37,993 nucleotides of DNA from positions 1-37,993 of the forward strand of contig NZ_LMHZ01000032.1 in assembly GCF_001428545.1 (NCBI RefSeq), read 5' to 3'. Position 1 is the first letter of the stretch; every line of letters starts with the position of its first letter. A model generated the notes under the pieces. That model saw only the letters and a list, made by a program, of their open reading frames with translations. It was not told the DNA's origin and did no database searches. Origin of the DNA: Noviherbaspirillum sp. Root189. GTDB lineage: Bacteria > Pseudomonadota > Gammaproteobacteria > Burkholderiales > Burkholderiaceae_D. The translations under genes and the position numbers were made by a program. Below are positions 16,129 through 26,941 of the stretch, piece after piece.

Positions 16129-17700
16129 TCAGACTTTCTCCGCGGTCTGCGCCGGTCCGGGTTCTGTCTGGCGCCCAATCTGATCGCGCAGCTGATACTT
16201 CAACACCTTGCCGGTGGGATTGCGCGGCAGCGCACTGACAAGATGCAATACACGCGGCACCTTGTAGCGCGCCAGCCTGGCACTGGCGAATGCCTGCAAT
16301 TCCTCCAGTTCCAGTTTCGCGCCCGGCTTCAGCGCCACCACCGCGACCACGGTCTCGCCCCACTTTTCGTCCGGTTGCCCGACGACGGCGACTTCGGCGA
16401 TCGCCGGATGTTCGTACAGCACGCTCTCGACTTCGGCCGGGTACACGTTCTCGCCCCCGGAAATCACCATGTCCTTGACCCGGTCGCAGATGGTGTAAAA
16501 GCCGTCTTCGTCCATGTAGCCGATGTCGCCGGTGCGGAACCAGCCGTCATCATCGATCGCGTCGCGGGTAGCGTCGGGACGGTTCCAGTAGCCGAGCGTC
16601 ACATTCATGCCGCGCACGCATACCTCGCCCCTGACATGCGGTTCGGTGATGGGCTTGCCTCCGGCATCGACCAGACGCATGCGGGTGAGTATCGGCGGCT
16701 TGCCGACCGATCCCATTTTTTCCCAGCACCATTCCGGTGTGAGAAAGCAAGCCATGGCGGCGGTTTCGGTCAGCCCATAGCCTTGATTGACTGCGATGCC
16801 CCGCTCGTTGAACAGGCGCAACAGGGCTTCCGGACAGGGTGCTCCGCCAACCATCACAGAACGCACGGTGGACATGTCGGCCTTGTCGAAGTCCGGATGC
16901 TGGCTGATGAACAGCAGCATCGCCGGCACCGCAAACATCAGGTTGACCTTGTAACGGCCCACATCCGCGATGACCCTGGCCGGATCGAAGGTCGGATGCA
17001 GCACGACATGGACGCCCTTGAGCAGACAGCTCAAGGTCAGAACGTTGAGTCCGCCGACATGAAACAATGGCGCATAGGTCAGCAGCACGTCGTTGCTCAT
17101 GATGTCGAGGGCGAGCAGTTCGTTGACGTTGTTCCACCAGATGTTCCCGCAGGTCATCATCGACCCCTTTGGGCGGCCGGTCGTGCCGGAGGTATACATC
17201 AGGATGGCAATGTCGTCTTCGGCGAGCTCCGCCGCCTCGCGCAATGGCGCTGTTTCTTCCATGGCGGGCCTGACGTCCGGCCAGGCTGCAGCTTCGCTAC
17301 CGAAGCCGTAGAAGCGCTTGCATCCGAGTCCTTGACGCACCGGATCGATGACTGCCTGGTGCTCGGAGCCGACGATGAGGGTATGTACGCCGGCGTCATT
17401 GATGATGAATTCGAGTTCGGCGCCGGTGAGCCTGAAATTGAGCGGCACGAAGATCGCGCCGAGCCTGGATGTTGCAAACAGGGTGACCAGGAACAGCGGG
17501 TGATTGAATGCGAGGAATCCGACCCGGTCGCCCCGACCGATGCCACCCTGCCGCAGGACCGCCGCCAGCCGATCGATCTCGTCGACGAATTCGCCATAGG
17601 TCCACGTTCGTTCCTGGAATGTCAGGGCCTTGCGCTGCGGAGCGCGGTCTGCTCTCTCGGTGATCCATTGGCCAAGCGCTATGGCGGGTTTCACTTGCAT
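16129..17700 (-). CDS. Acyl-CoA synthetase (AMP-forming), first gene of the long operon
   Basis: A 523-residue ANL-superfamily ligase. Seen: MYTSGTTGRPKGS (168-180), the NQGYGLTETAA A5 motif, DDGWFRTGDIGYMDEDG, ICDRVKDMVISGGENVYPAEVES, and the C-terminal catalytic lysine motif LPRNPTGKVLKYQL. It resembles fatty-acyl or aryl-propionyl CoA ligases. It stands at the head of the operon, just upstream of the TRAP genes, suggesting that acid taken up by TRAP is activated here. The gap to the leader ORF is 82 bp. A strong terminator lies about 210 bp upstream, so a promoter should lie in 17701-17910. Confidence 0.92.
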   Translation of the reverse strand: MQVKPAIALGQWITERADRAPQRKALTFQERTWTYGEFVDEIDRLAAVLRQGGIGRGDRVGFLAFNHPLFLVTLFATSRLGAIFVPLNFRLTGAELEFIINDAGVHTLIVGSEHQAVIDPVRQGLGCKRFYGFGSEAAAWPDVRPAMEETAPLREAAELAEDDIAILMYTSGTTGRPKGSMMTCGNIWWNNVNELLALDIMSNDVLLTYAPLFHVGGLNVLTLSCLLKGVHVVLHPTFDPARVIADVGRYKVNLMFAVPAMLLFISQHPDFDKADMSTVRSVMVGGAPCPEALLRLFNERGIAVNQGYGLTETAAMACFLTPEWCWEKMGSVGKPPILTRMRLVDAGGKPITEPHVRGEVCVRGMNVTLGYWNRPDATRDAIDDDGWFRTGDIGYMDEDGFYTICDRVKDMVISGGENVYPAEVESVLYEHPAIAEVAVVGQPDEKWGETVVAVVALKPGAKLELEELQAFASARLARYKVPRVLHLVSALPRNPTGKVLKYQLRDQIGRQTEPGPAQTAEKV

Positions 17701-17910
17701 GCTCGTCTCCAGTGTGATGCGGCATTGCAGCTGATGGTGCGGCTTGCTGTGCCGCTTATGTGTTGCTGTCGTGAAGGCAGGTTACCGATGCTTGCGCGCG
17801 ACTGTCTTGCGTAAACGTGCTAAACACCGAAGTGGTTTTTGTTGCATCGAACCGCTCACGGGGTGATGCTGTTTCCTATCAATCCTCCGGCGTCACGCGT
17901 TCAACCGCCG

Positions 17911-17943
17911 AAAAAAGACCCGCTCGCACGACGTGCTAGCGGG
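17911..17943 (-). terminator. Rho-independent terminator of the fadJ-like/thiolase/synthetase unit
   Basis: On the minus strand, the stem is formed by CCCGCT (17919-17924) with AGCGGG (17938-17943) and GCAC (17926-17929) with GTGC (17933-17936), one mismatch between and a GAC loop. Six U residues follow (A run at 17911-17916 on the plus strand). It lies 83 bp past the acyl-CoA synthetase stop at 18026, and separates that unit from the long operon. The rest of 17701-18025 holds no gene; the long-operon promoter should be here, including a CTTGCGTAAAC at 17806-17816. Confidence 0.85.
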
Positions 17944-18025
17944 CCAAGAGACAAACACTGTGATGGCACCGGCCCTGGACGCCTGGCGGGCATGACAGGT
18001 CCGGTGCCTCGATCCGATCAGCCGA

Positions 18026-19597
18026 TCAGCCAACCTGCCGTTCCGCCGCCTTCCAGTAAGGCTCGCGCAGGATGCGCTTGAGCAGTTTCCCCGAGGGATT
18101 GCGCGGCAGCGAGGACATGATGTCAACCGACTTCGGGCACTTGTAGTGCGCGAGGCGCTCGCGGGTGAAGTCGATGATGTCACGGGCATCGGCAGTCATC
18201 CCCGGCTTCAGCACCACGCATGCCTTGACGGCCTCGCCCCATTTTTCGTCCGGCACGCCAATCACTGCGCACTCGGCCACCGCCGGGTGAAACGACAGCG
18301 CGTTTTCCACTTCGGCGGGATAGATGTTTTCCCCGCCAGAAATGATCATGTCCTTGATGCGATCGTGGATGTACAGGTAGCCGTCCCGCAGATAGCCGGC
18401 GTCGCCCGTGCGCATCCATCCGCCGCGCTCGTCGCGCCCCTTCGGAAAGACGTCTTCGGTCGCCTTGCGATTGCGCCAGTAGCCCTTCATGTTGTGCAGG
18501 GCGCGCACCCAGATCTCGCCAACCTCGCCTTCCCTAACGTCTTCCATCGTGCCCGGGTCGACGATGCGCAGGTCCACGCTGCGAATTGGCTTGCCCGCCG
18601 AGCGCAGCAGATCCGCGCGCGGGCCGCCCGGGTCATGATCTTCGGGGGACAGCGCGGTCAGCGTGCCGGCCGCCTCGGTCATGCCGTATATCTGCAGCAG
18701 CTCGCAGCGGAAAATGCGCTGCGCGTCGATCAGCAGTTTCTCGCCGGCCGGCGAGCCGCCGTAGGCAATCCGCCTGAGCGAGGAAAAATCGGCCTTCTCG
18801 ACGCCAGGAACCTGCAGCATGAATAGCATCATGGCTGGTACCAGGAAGGTATGGCTGACCCGGTGCTCGCCGATGGCAGCGATCACTCTGGCCGGGTCGA
18901 AGTCAGGCAGCAGTACGTTGCGCCCGCCTTCGATCAGCGGCATCAAGGCGCTGTTGATTCCGGCGATATGGAAGACCGGCAAGGCATTGAAAAATACCGA
19001 ATGCTCGCCATCGAACCCGGTGTTCTCGGCATACATCGCATTCATCAGGATCAGGTTTGCGTGGGTCAGTTCGATCCCTTTGGGCAGACCGGTGGTCCCC
19101 GACGAAAACAGTTGTAGCGCGGTGTCCTCCGGGCGTCCGTCGGAGCCGGTGTCCTCCGGGCTGAATCCGGCGCGCCAGTCGGCAAAGACAGGCAGCCCGG
19201 CGCCGGCATCGGTGGCGACAGTCAGGCGCAGCCCCGGCACGGAAATACGCGCGACGGCGTCCTGGAAAACCTGGTCCACCATCAGGAACTTTGCGTCGCC
19301 ATTGTTCAGCACATATTCGATTTCCGGCGGCGCCAGGCGCCAGTTGACCGGCATGCCGACGGCGCCGATCTTGCAGGCGGCCATCAACAGCACGACCGCT
19401 TCATCGGTATGCCTGGTCAGGCAGGCCACGCGGTCGTCGGGGCCAATGCCGAGGCTGGCGAGCCCCTGGGCTACCCGATTGGATTCGACATGGATGTCGG
19501 CAAATGTCCAGGTGCGTTGCGGTGTGATGAAGGCGGTGGCGTCCGGGCGTTCCCTGTACTGCCGGCGCACCGCTTCCGTAAGCGTCGTATCGCGCAT
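18026..19597 (-). CDS. Acyl-CoA synthetase (AMP-forming)
   Basis: A 523-residue ANL-superfamily ligase. Seen: LFSSGTTGLPKGIELTH (163-179), LLQIYGMTEAAG, GGWMRTGDAGYLRDGYL, IHDRIKDMIISGGENIYPAEVENALS, and LPRNPSGKLLKRILREPYW, an ending common among fatty-acyl-CoA and 3-oxo-steroid-acid ligases. It is the last gene of the unit with the thiolase and bifunctional beta-oxidation protein, 82 bp after the thiolase. The ribosome site is GAGGAGACAAT before the ATG. It has the same length as the ligase at 16129-17700 but only moderate similarity, so they are not a recent duplication. Confidence 0.92.
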   Translation of the reverse strand: MRDTTLTEAVRRQYRERPDATAFITPQRTWTFADIHVESNRVAQGLASLGIGPDDRVACLTRHTDEAVVLLMAACKIGAVGMPVNWRLAPPEIEYVLNNGDAKFLMVDQVFQDAVARISVPGLRLTVATDAGAGLPVFADWRAGFSPEDTGSDGRPEDTALQLFSSGTTGLPKGIELTHANLILMNAMYAENTGFDGEHSVFFNALPVFHIAGINSALMPLIEGGRNVLLPDFDPARVIAAIGEHRVSHTFLVPAMMLFMLQVPGVEKADFSSLRRIAYGGSPAGEKLLIDAQRIFRCELLQIYGMTEAAGTLTALSPEDHDPGGPRADLLRSAGKPIRSVDLRIVDPGTMEDVREGEVGEIWVRALHNMKGYWRNRKATEDVFPKGRDERGGWMRTGDAGYLRDGYLYIHDRIKDMIISGGENIYPAEVENALSFHPAVAECAVIGVPDEKWGEAVKACVVLKPGMTADARDIIDFTRERLAHYKCPKSVDIMSSLPRNPSGKLLKRILREPYWKAAERQVG

Positions 19598-19679
19598 ATT
19601 GTCTCCTCGTCTCTATAACCGGTCTTCCTGCATCTGTGCGCAGGTGGGCTCCGCCGGGTCAGGCATTAAGCCATGCCCG

Positions 19680-20864
19680 TCAGGCGACTTCGAACAGTCC
19701 GGCCGCGCCCATGCCTCCGCCGACACACATGGAGACCACCACGTAGCGCACGCCGCGACGCCGGCCTTCGATCAGCGCATGCCCCACCAGACGCGCGCCG
19801 GTCATGCCATACGGATGGCCGATCGAAATGCTGCCGCCGTTGACGTTGTACTTGTCGGGGTCGATGTCGAGCTTGTTCCTGCAGTACAGCACCTGGCAGG
19901 CGAAGGCTTCGTTCAATTCCCACAGGCCGATATCCTTGACCGACAGGCCGTGCTGGCTGAGCAGCTTGGGAATCGCGTACACCGGACCGATGCCCATTTC
20001 CTCGGGAGCGCAACCGGCCACGGCCATGCCACGATAAATGCCCAGCGGCGCGAGTCCCCGCTGTTCGGCGAGCTTGCGGTCCATCAGCACGCAGGCGGAA
20101 GCGCCGTCCGATAACTGGCTGGCGTTGCCCGCGGTGACCACTCCGCCGTCGATCACCGGCTTGAGACCGGCCAGACTTTCCAGCGTGGTTTCGGGGCGAT
20201 TGCCTTCGTCGCGCGCGAGGGTGACTTCCTTGTAGCTGACAGCCTTGGTTTCCTTGTCGACCACTGCCATGGTGGCGGCGATCGGCACGATCTCGTCGTC
20301 AAACAGACCGTTTTGCTGCGCCTGCGCCGTGCGCCGCTGCGATTCGGCCGAGTAGCGATCCTGCTCTTCGCGCGAAATCCCGTACTTCTTCGATACCAAT
20401 TCCGCGGTTTGCAGCATCGGCATGTAGGCATGGCGCGCCGCGGCCACCACGTTGGGATCGAGCTCCTCCGCCGTCCACGCCATGTAGCGGTTCTGCACCG
20501 CCGAGATGTTGTCCTGGCCTCCGGCGACCGCGATCCTCATTCCGTCCACCATGATCTGCTTGGCGGCGGTTGCGATGGCCATCAGGCCCGACGAGCACTG
20601 ACGGTCCAGCGTCTGTCCCGAGACGGTGTCGGGAAGACCGGCGGCCAGCGCGGCAGTGCGGCCGAGATTGCCGCCTGCGGTTCCCGCGGTCAGCACGGTG
20701 CCGATCACCACGTCGTCGATTTCGCCGCCTTCCACGCCGGCCCGCGCGACCGCATGCCGGATCGCATGGCCCATCAGCGTGGGTGACTTGATGTTGTTGA
20801 GCGAGCCGCGAAAGGCACGGCCGATTGGCGTGCGTGCGGTGGAAACGATGACTGCTTCATTCAT
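19680..20864 (-). CDS. Acetyl-CoA acyltransferase (thiolase)
   Basis: A 394-residue thiolase, full length. Catalytic residues are all present: Cys90 in [11 protein letters not shown], His350 in [10 protein letters not shown], and Cys380 in [11 protein letters not shown]. It cleaves 3-oxoacyl-CoA to acetyl-CoA plus the shortened acyl-CoA, the last step of a beta-oxidation round. [12 protein letters not shown] differs from the more usual LGHPLGASG, as in thiolases acting on bulky or branched substrates. The start [15 protein letters not shown] is the family start, 22 bp after the fadJ-like gene; the longer frame upstream is rejected. Confidence 0.93.
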   Translation of the reverse strand: MNEAVIVSTARTPIGRAFRGSLNNIKSPTLMGHAIRHAVARAGVEGGEIDDVVIGTVLTAGTAGGNLGRTAALAAGLPDTVSGQTLDRQCSSGLMAIATAAKQIMVDGMRIAVAGGQDNISAVQNRYMAWTAEELDPNVVAAARHAYMPMLQTAELVSKKYGISREEQDRYSAESQRRTAQAQQNGLFDDEIVPIAATMAVVDKETKAVSYKEVTLARDEGNRPETTLESLAGLKPVIDGGVVTAGNASQLSDGASACVLMDRKLAEQRGLAPLGIYRGMAVAGCAPEEMGIGPVYAIPKLLSQHGLSVKDIGLWELNEAFACQVLYCRNKLDIDPDKYNVNGGSISIGHPYGMTGARLVGHALIEGRRRGVRYVVVSMCVGGGMGAAGLFEVA

Positions 20865-20886
20865 GTCGAACTCCGGTGGATGTAAT

Positions 20887-23022
<2,136 letters not shown>

Positions 23023-23071
23023 GTCATACCGTTGTTTGGTGAAAGCCTCAAGCTAACAGGGTCGGTATTGC

Positions 23072-23135
23072 CGGGCTTGCGTTAAGTAGCTGAAAGACGA
23101 GAGAGAACGCCCGATGACAGGTTGACGCAAGCCCG
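23072..23135. promoter_or_regulatory. Inverted repeat upstream of the fadJ-like gene
   Basis: CGGGCTTGCGT (23072-23082) and its exact reverse complement ACGCAAGCCCG (23125-23135) are 42 bp apart, in the gap between the divergent fadJ-like and EamA genes. The pattern extends to CTTGCGTNAA on both arms. The same CTTGCGTNAA occurs at 17806, in the probable promoter region of the long operon. This fits a shared regulator site, perhaps for a looping dimer. No protein can be assigned. Confidence 0.45.
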
Positions 23136-23291
23136 CGCCAGCCTTCCGGCGCATCATGCATCGGAGAACAGCTTCCGGAAAGCACACCATGTCCGTTCGT
23201 CCCGCCCAGCGCCGTGCATTGTCGGCGTGCGCCGCTCCCGCCGCCTGATGCGCCCGCCTCCAGCATTGCCCTCCCGGGCCGGAGAAGGGCG

Positions 23292-24194
23292 TTGACCGCG
23301 CTCGTCTCCGGCCCGGACGTTCGACTTTTGCTGCTCGGCACTGCGGTGCTTTGGGGCGGTAACCTGGCCGTCATCAAGCTGCTGGGCGAGCACTTCGACC
23401 CGATCTGGCTGTCCGGCGTGCGCATTGCATGCGCCTGCATCCCTCAGTGCCTGCTGCTCCTGCATCTGCGGCCAACGGACTGGCGCCTGACACGCATGGA
23501 AGTCGGGGCACTGATGCTGTGCGCATTGTTAATGGTCTATCTGAATCAGTGGCTGCTGGCGGCCGGGATTGGCCTGAGCAGCGCCACCAATGCTTCCCTG
23601 ATCACCGCGCTGACGCCGCTGACGGCAGCCACCCTCGCACTCTGCCTCATGCGCGAACGCCCCGGTCCGCACCGCCTGGTCGGGTTGGGACTGGGCCTGG
23701 CCGGCGTGGCACTGGTCATCGTCAATCGTCCATCCGCCGAACTGACACGCGCGGGCTTTGGCGACCTGCTTTTACTGGCCGGCGTTTTCGCCTTCACGCT
23801 GGGGGCGGCCCTGGTGCAGCGGCTCACTCGCCGCCTCGATGCATTGCGCATCAGCCTCTTCATTCACGCCGCCGGCGCAGTTTTTCTGATCGGCCACGCT
23901 GCCGCGCTCACCTTCACCCGTGACGCGCCCGTCCGTCTCCCTACCGATATCCACTGGTGGTGGATGGCGGCGCTGTCAGGTGCGATTTCCACCGGCATTG
24001 GTGGCTTGCTATGGAATATGGCCGTTGGACGGGTCGGGATCGGACGCGCCTCGGTCTGGCTGTACTGGGTGCCGGTATTCGGGCTGGCAGGTGCTGTCCT
24101 CTTCGTCGGAGAACCGCTGACCGTCTGGCATCTGCTCGGGCTGGCGCTGATACTGGGCGGCACCCAGCTGGGCACGCGCGGCAGGTCGGGCTAA
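23292..24194 (+). CDS. EamA/DMT family transporter
   Basis: A 300-residue membrane protein with ten hydrophobic segments in two EamA repeats (first about 10-145, second about 155-295). Seen: LLGTAVLWGGNLAVIKLL, LTALTPLTAATLALCLMRERPG at the end of repeat one, and YWVPVFGLAGAVLFVGEPL with LGLALILGGTQLG in repeat two. It probably exports or imports a small metabolite. The start is TTG at 23292: it has a GGAGAAGG site 8 bp upstream and gives the family length. A GTG at 23214 extends the frame by 26 residues but has no ribosome site. It is divergent from the beta-oxidation unit. Confidence 0.87.
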   Translation: MTALVSGPDVRLLLLGTAVLWGGNLAVIKLLGEHFDPIWLSGVRIACACIPQCLLLLHLRPTDWRLTRMEVGALMLCALLMVYLNQWLLAAGIGLSSATNASLITALTPLTAATLALCLMRERPGPHRLVGLGLGLAGVALVIVNRPSAELTRAGFGDLLLLAGVFAFTLGAALVQRLTRRLDALRISLFIHAAGAVFLIGHAAALTFTRDAPVRLPTDIHWWWMAALSGAISTGIGGLLWNMAVGRVGIGRASVWLYWVPVFGLAGAVLFVGEPLTVWHLLGLALILGGTQLGTRGRSG

Positions 24195-24237
24195 GCGGCT
24201 GCGTGCGCGTCACAGAGGCGCAGAGGCTCGTTGGCGG

Positions 24238-25002
24238 TCACATCCAGGTCAGTGTCTGCCCGCCATCCACCGGTATGGCGGCGCCAGTGATGTAGCGTCC
24301 GGCGTCGCTGGCAAGAAGCAGCGAGACACCATCCAAGTCGTCCGGACGGCCAAAGCGGCGCATCGGCGTGCGCTTGACCAGTGCCTGCTCGAAATCCTTC
24401 AGCGCATCCTGCATGTCGGTTTCAATATTGCCGGGGCAAATGGCGTTGACGCGTATCCCCTTGCCCGCCAGTTCCAGGGCCATCACGTGCGTGAGGTGAA
24501 TCAGGCCGGCCTTCGACGCGCAGTAGCTGGACATGGTACCGCCAGCCCGCAGCCCGGCCGTGGAAGCGATATTGATGATGTTTCCGCTGCGCCGCGCCAC
24601 CATGCGCCGTGCCGCTTCCTGGGCGACCAGCATCGCGCCCTTCAGGTTGGTGTCGAATACGCGCGCGATCTCGGCTTCCTCCTGCTCGATGAAGGGCTTG
24701 CTGTAGATGACGCCGGAATTGTTGTAGAGGATGTCCAGCGGTGCACCAGCCGCCTGCTCCGCAGCGTCGAAAGCGGCGGCGATAGTCTCACTGCGCGTCA
24801 CGTCGAGGTAGACACCGCTGGCGGCGCAACCCTTCGCGCGCAGCGCGGTCACCGCCTCTTCGACCCGCTCCATGCGACGCGCGGCCAATACTACGTGGGC
24901 GCCCGCGTCGGCATACACGCCGGCCACGTGCAGGCCGATGCCGCTGGAAGCACCGGTCACCAGAACTGTCTTGCCGCGCAGACTGAACAGGGTGTCAATC
25001 AT
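24238..25002 (-). CDS. SDR family oxidoreductase
   Basis: A 254-residue short-chain dehydrogenase. Seen: VTGASSGIGLHVAG (15-28), AARRME after strand 2 (Arg, suggesting NADP), LYNNSGVI in place of NNAG, the SSYCASKAG catalytic motif and ITGAAIPVDGGQTLTWM at the end. It is the third gene of a unit led by the AraC and TetR genes, two bases after the TetR stop, so its expression follows its own regulators. It is convergent with the EamA gene, 43 bp apart. Confidence 0.88.
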   Translation of the reverse strand: MIDTLFSLRGKTVLVTGASSGIGLHVAGVYADAGAHVVLAARRMERVEEAVTALRAKGCAASGVYLDVTRSETIAAAFDAAEQAAGAPLDILYNNSGVIYSKPFIEQEEAEIARVFDTNLKGAMLVAQEAARRMVARRSGNIINIASTAGLRAGGTMSSYCASKAGLIHLTHVMALELAGKGIRVNAICPGNIETDMQDALKDFEQALVKRTPMRRFGRPDDLDGVSLLLASDAGRYITGAAIPVDGGQTLTWM

Positions 25003-25004
25003 GG

Positions 25005-25658
25005 CTAGTTTTCCTTATCGTTGTTGTGGACCGTAACCAGTGCGGTCAGGATGTCGCCGAATTCCTCGGTGCTATAGCGGCCGTTCGGCCTGAACCAGGT
25101 CATCGCGCCGCGTACTGCGCCGTGCAGGATCAACACGGCGGCCTCCGCTTCGCAGCGCAGCAATCCGGCGGTATGACAAGCTTGGGCGGCCTGCCGCCAA
25201 CTGCGGTTGTAGCGCTTCTGCATGCGGGTCAGCTCCGGTTTGGCCGACTCCGGTACATCCCGCCATTCAAAGAACAGCACGGCGTGGTAATCCTTGCGTG
25301 CGCCGCCCACGATCGCGTCCAGCTCCAGCCGGACCAGCTCGCGCAGCTGCTGCACCGGTGCCGGTACGTCTTCCAGGATTTTTTCGGCGCGCACACAGAT
25401 GGTGAACGCGGCTTCCCGCATGATCTCCAGAAGTATCTCTTCCTTGGACTGGAAATGGTGGAACAGGCTGCCGGACAAGATGCCGACCTCACCGGCGATG
25501 TCGCGCACCGTCGTTCCCTTGAACCCCCGCTGGCGGAACATGGACGCCGCGGAATTGAGTATGCGTTCGCGCGGCACGGCCGGGTCGACCGCCCGGCGCT
25601 GGGTACGGGCATTGCGCCGGGCCTTGCGGGCCTCGTCGGTGTCAACTTTCAGGTCCAT
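25005..25658 (-). CDS. TetR family transcriptional regulator
   Basis: A 217-residue regulator. The N-terminal HTH domain is at about 30-77: RERILNSAASMFRQRGFKGT, TVRDIAGEVGILSGSLFHHF, then QSKEEILLEIM. The C-terminal ligand domain is typical in size. An N-terminal arm rich in Arg (RKARRNARTQRR, 11-22) precedes the HTH and may contact DNA. The start ATG overlaps the AraC stop (TAATG), so both regulators are made together. TetR proteins in such clusters usually bind an acyl-CoA; a CAAGTGCTTG palindrome 1.1 kb away between the AraC and synthetase genes is a candidate operator. Confidence 0.92.
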   Translation of the reverse strand: MDLKVDTDEARKARRNARTQRRAVDPAVPRERILNSAASMFRQRGFKGTTVRDIAGEVGILSGSLFHHFQSKEEILLEIMREAAFTICVRAEKILEDVPAPVQQLRELVRLELDAIVGGARKDYHAVLFFEWRDVPESAKPELTRMQKRYNRSWRQAAQACHTAGLLRCEAEAAVLILHGAVRGAMTWFRPNGRYSTEEFGDILTALVTVHNNDKEN

Positions 25659-26506
25659 TAGTGTGCCGTTGAAACGAAGCTGCCGTCGTTGATGACGGCA
25701 AGGCTGCGGGAGCCCGCGATGATGTCGCGCGGCGTCAGGCCCCAGTAGCGGCGCACGGTATGGCTGAAGTGCGACGAATCGGGGAAGCCGGTTTCCAGTG
25801 CGATATCGGTCAGATTCAGATTGGTGTTCACATAGGACATGAAATTGCGGGCTCGCTTCCAGGCACGGAAGCGCCTGAATGTGGTGCCGACCTCGTCCTT
25901 GAACAGGTGCAGGAAGCGTGAAAACGACAAATCTACCTGTTCCGCGTATTCCTCCGCGCCAACGCTATCGGAAGGGTTGCGCTTGATGCGGTTGACCACC
26001 GTGGCCATGCGCCACTCCAGGCGGCGCGGCGGCAAAATTTCACCGAGCAGGAAATCGTCCAGCCGGGACCGCACTGTGTTGACGTGAACCGTACCGTCGG
26101 TGAGCGACAGGAAGCCATCACGCAGACGCGGCAACAGCGCCGCCGAACCGCCGGCGCTTTCCGGGGACAGCCAGTCCGGCAACCGTGTCATGTCTATGCT
26201 CTCCGGCTCGATCATGTAGACACCGATCCTGCGATCGACGGTCGCGATCTGGTGCGGGGTATCCGGGGGCACCACGCACATCTCCATGCTCTGCCAGCCG
26301 CCGTTACCAATCATGACGTGCAGCGGCGCACCCAGCGATGCATAGATGGTCAGCGCGCCAAACTCTCTGGTGAGCGGACGCCCGAGCAGACCCGCGTAGC
26401 AGATCCGGTCCGGAGTGATGAGCATCAGCTTGCCGCTGCCGGCAGCCGCAATGCCATCGCTTGGTTGGGAAGATTTCTCGCCGCAAAATACCGATTCAAT
26501 CGCCAT
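25658..26506 (-). CDS. AraC family transcriptional regulator
   Basis: A 282-residue regulator. The C-terminal AraC DNA-binding domain is at about 180-275: a first HTH ending FSRFLHLFKDEVGTTF, the linker RFRAWKRARNFM, and the second HTH LTDIALETGFPDSSHFSHTVRRYWGLTP. The N-terminal part (1-165) has a cupin-like sensor pattern with IYASLGAPLHV and VPPDTPHQI. The ATG with AAGGAGACTGGCG upstream is the start; a longer frame lacks support. It is divergent from the synthetase at 26942, so it may control that unit as well as its own. Ligand unknown. Confidence 0.9.
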   Translation of the reverse strand: MAIESVFCGEKSSQPSDGIAAAGSGKLMLITPDRICYAGLLGRPLTREFGALTIYASLGAPLHVMIGNGGWQSMEMCVVPPDTPHQIATVDRRIGVYMIEPESIDMTRLPDWLSPESAGGSAALLPRLRDGFLSLTDGTVHVNTVRSRLDDFLLGEILPPRRLEWRMATVVNRIKRNPSDSVGAEEYAEQVDLSFSRFLHLFKDEVGTTFRRFRAWKRARNFMSYVNTNLNLTDIALETGFPDSSHFSHTVRRYWGLTPRDIIAGSRSLAVINDGSFVSTAH

Positions 26507-26941
26507 CGCCAGTCTCCTTGTCTTGGACCACGACGCTAGTGCGCCGGGCACACGCTTTTTTTCGCCAGGCGTCTGCTGCCCGGCTCTTTTTCAGCATGCC
26601 ATGACACGGCTTACAAAGCAACCGCTTGGTTTTGGATAAGGATTGAGAAATATCAAAGACATAGCTTTTGGGAACGATATCGCCCCAAATGCAGGAGAAC
26701 TCGAGAGGCAGGAGGAGAAAGGTCCGGATGTAGGGCGTAGAACCACATGGATCGTTCCTCCGTACCAAACAAGTGCTTGGTTTCGTTGTGCTGTCCGGTT
26801 CTCATCGTCGCCGGGCTGGAGATAGCATGTTTTCACAAGTCCGTTTCTGACGGCCATGTTAGATTGCCCTGAAATAAGTGACGCCGGAATGATGTAATCG
26901 GGAAGTCCACCGCAACCGTCCAATCCAATTTAGGAGATCTG
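26507..26941. promoter_or_regulatory. Divergent promoter region with two related operator-like sites
   Basis: This 435-bp gap between the AraC gene (minus) and an acyl-CoA synthetase gene (plus) has no gene. At 26764-26783 there is ACCAAACAAGTGCTTGGTTT, with a perfect CAAGTGCTTG core; at 26614-26633 a related site contains GCTTGGTTTT with a weaker left half. CAAG-NN-CTTG cores are typical of TetR-type operators, for example KstR2. The TetR gene in the divergent unit is the obvious candidate binder. An AGGAG site stands 8 bp before the synthetase ATG. I could not fix -10 and -35 elements. Confidence 0.55.

Noticed and set aside
16243-17814. A 523-codon open frame on the plus strand opposite the acyl-CoA synthetase
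   Set aside because: It mirrors the GC-rich gene on the other strand, has no ribosome site and no recognisable domain; the minus-strand frame has all ligase motifs.
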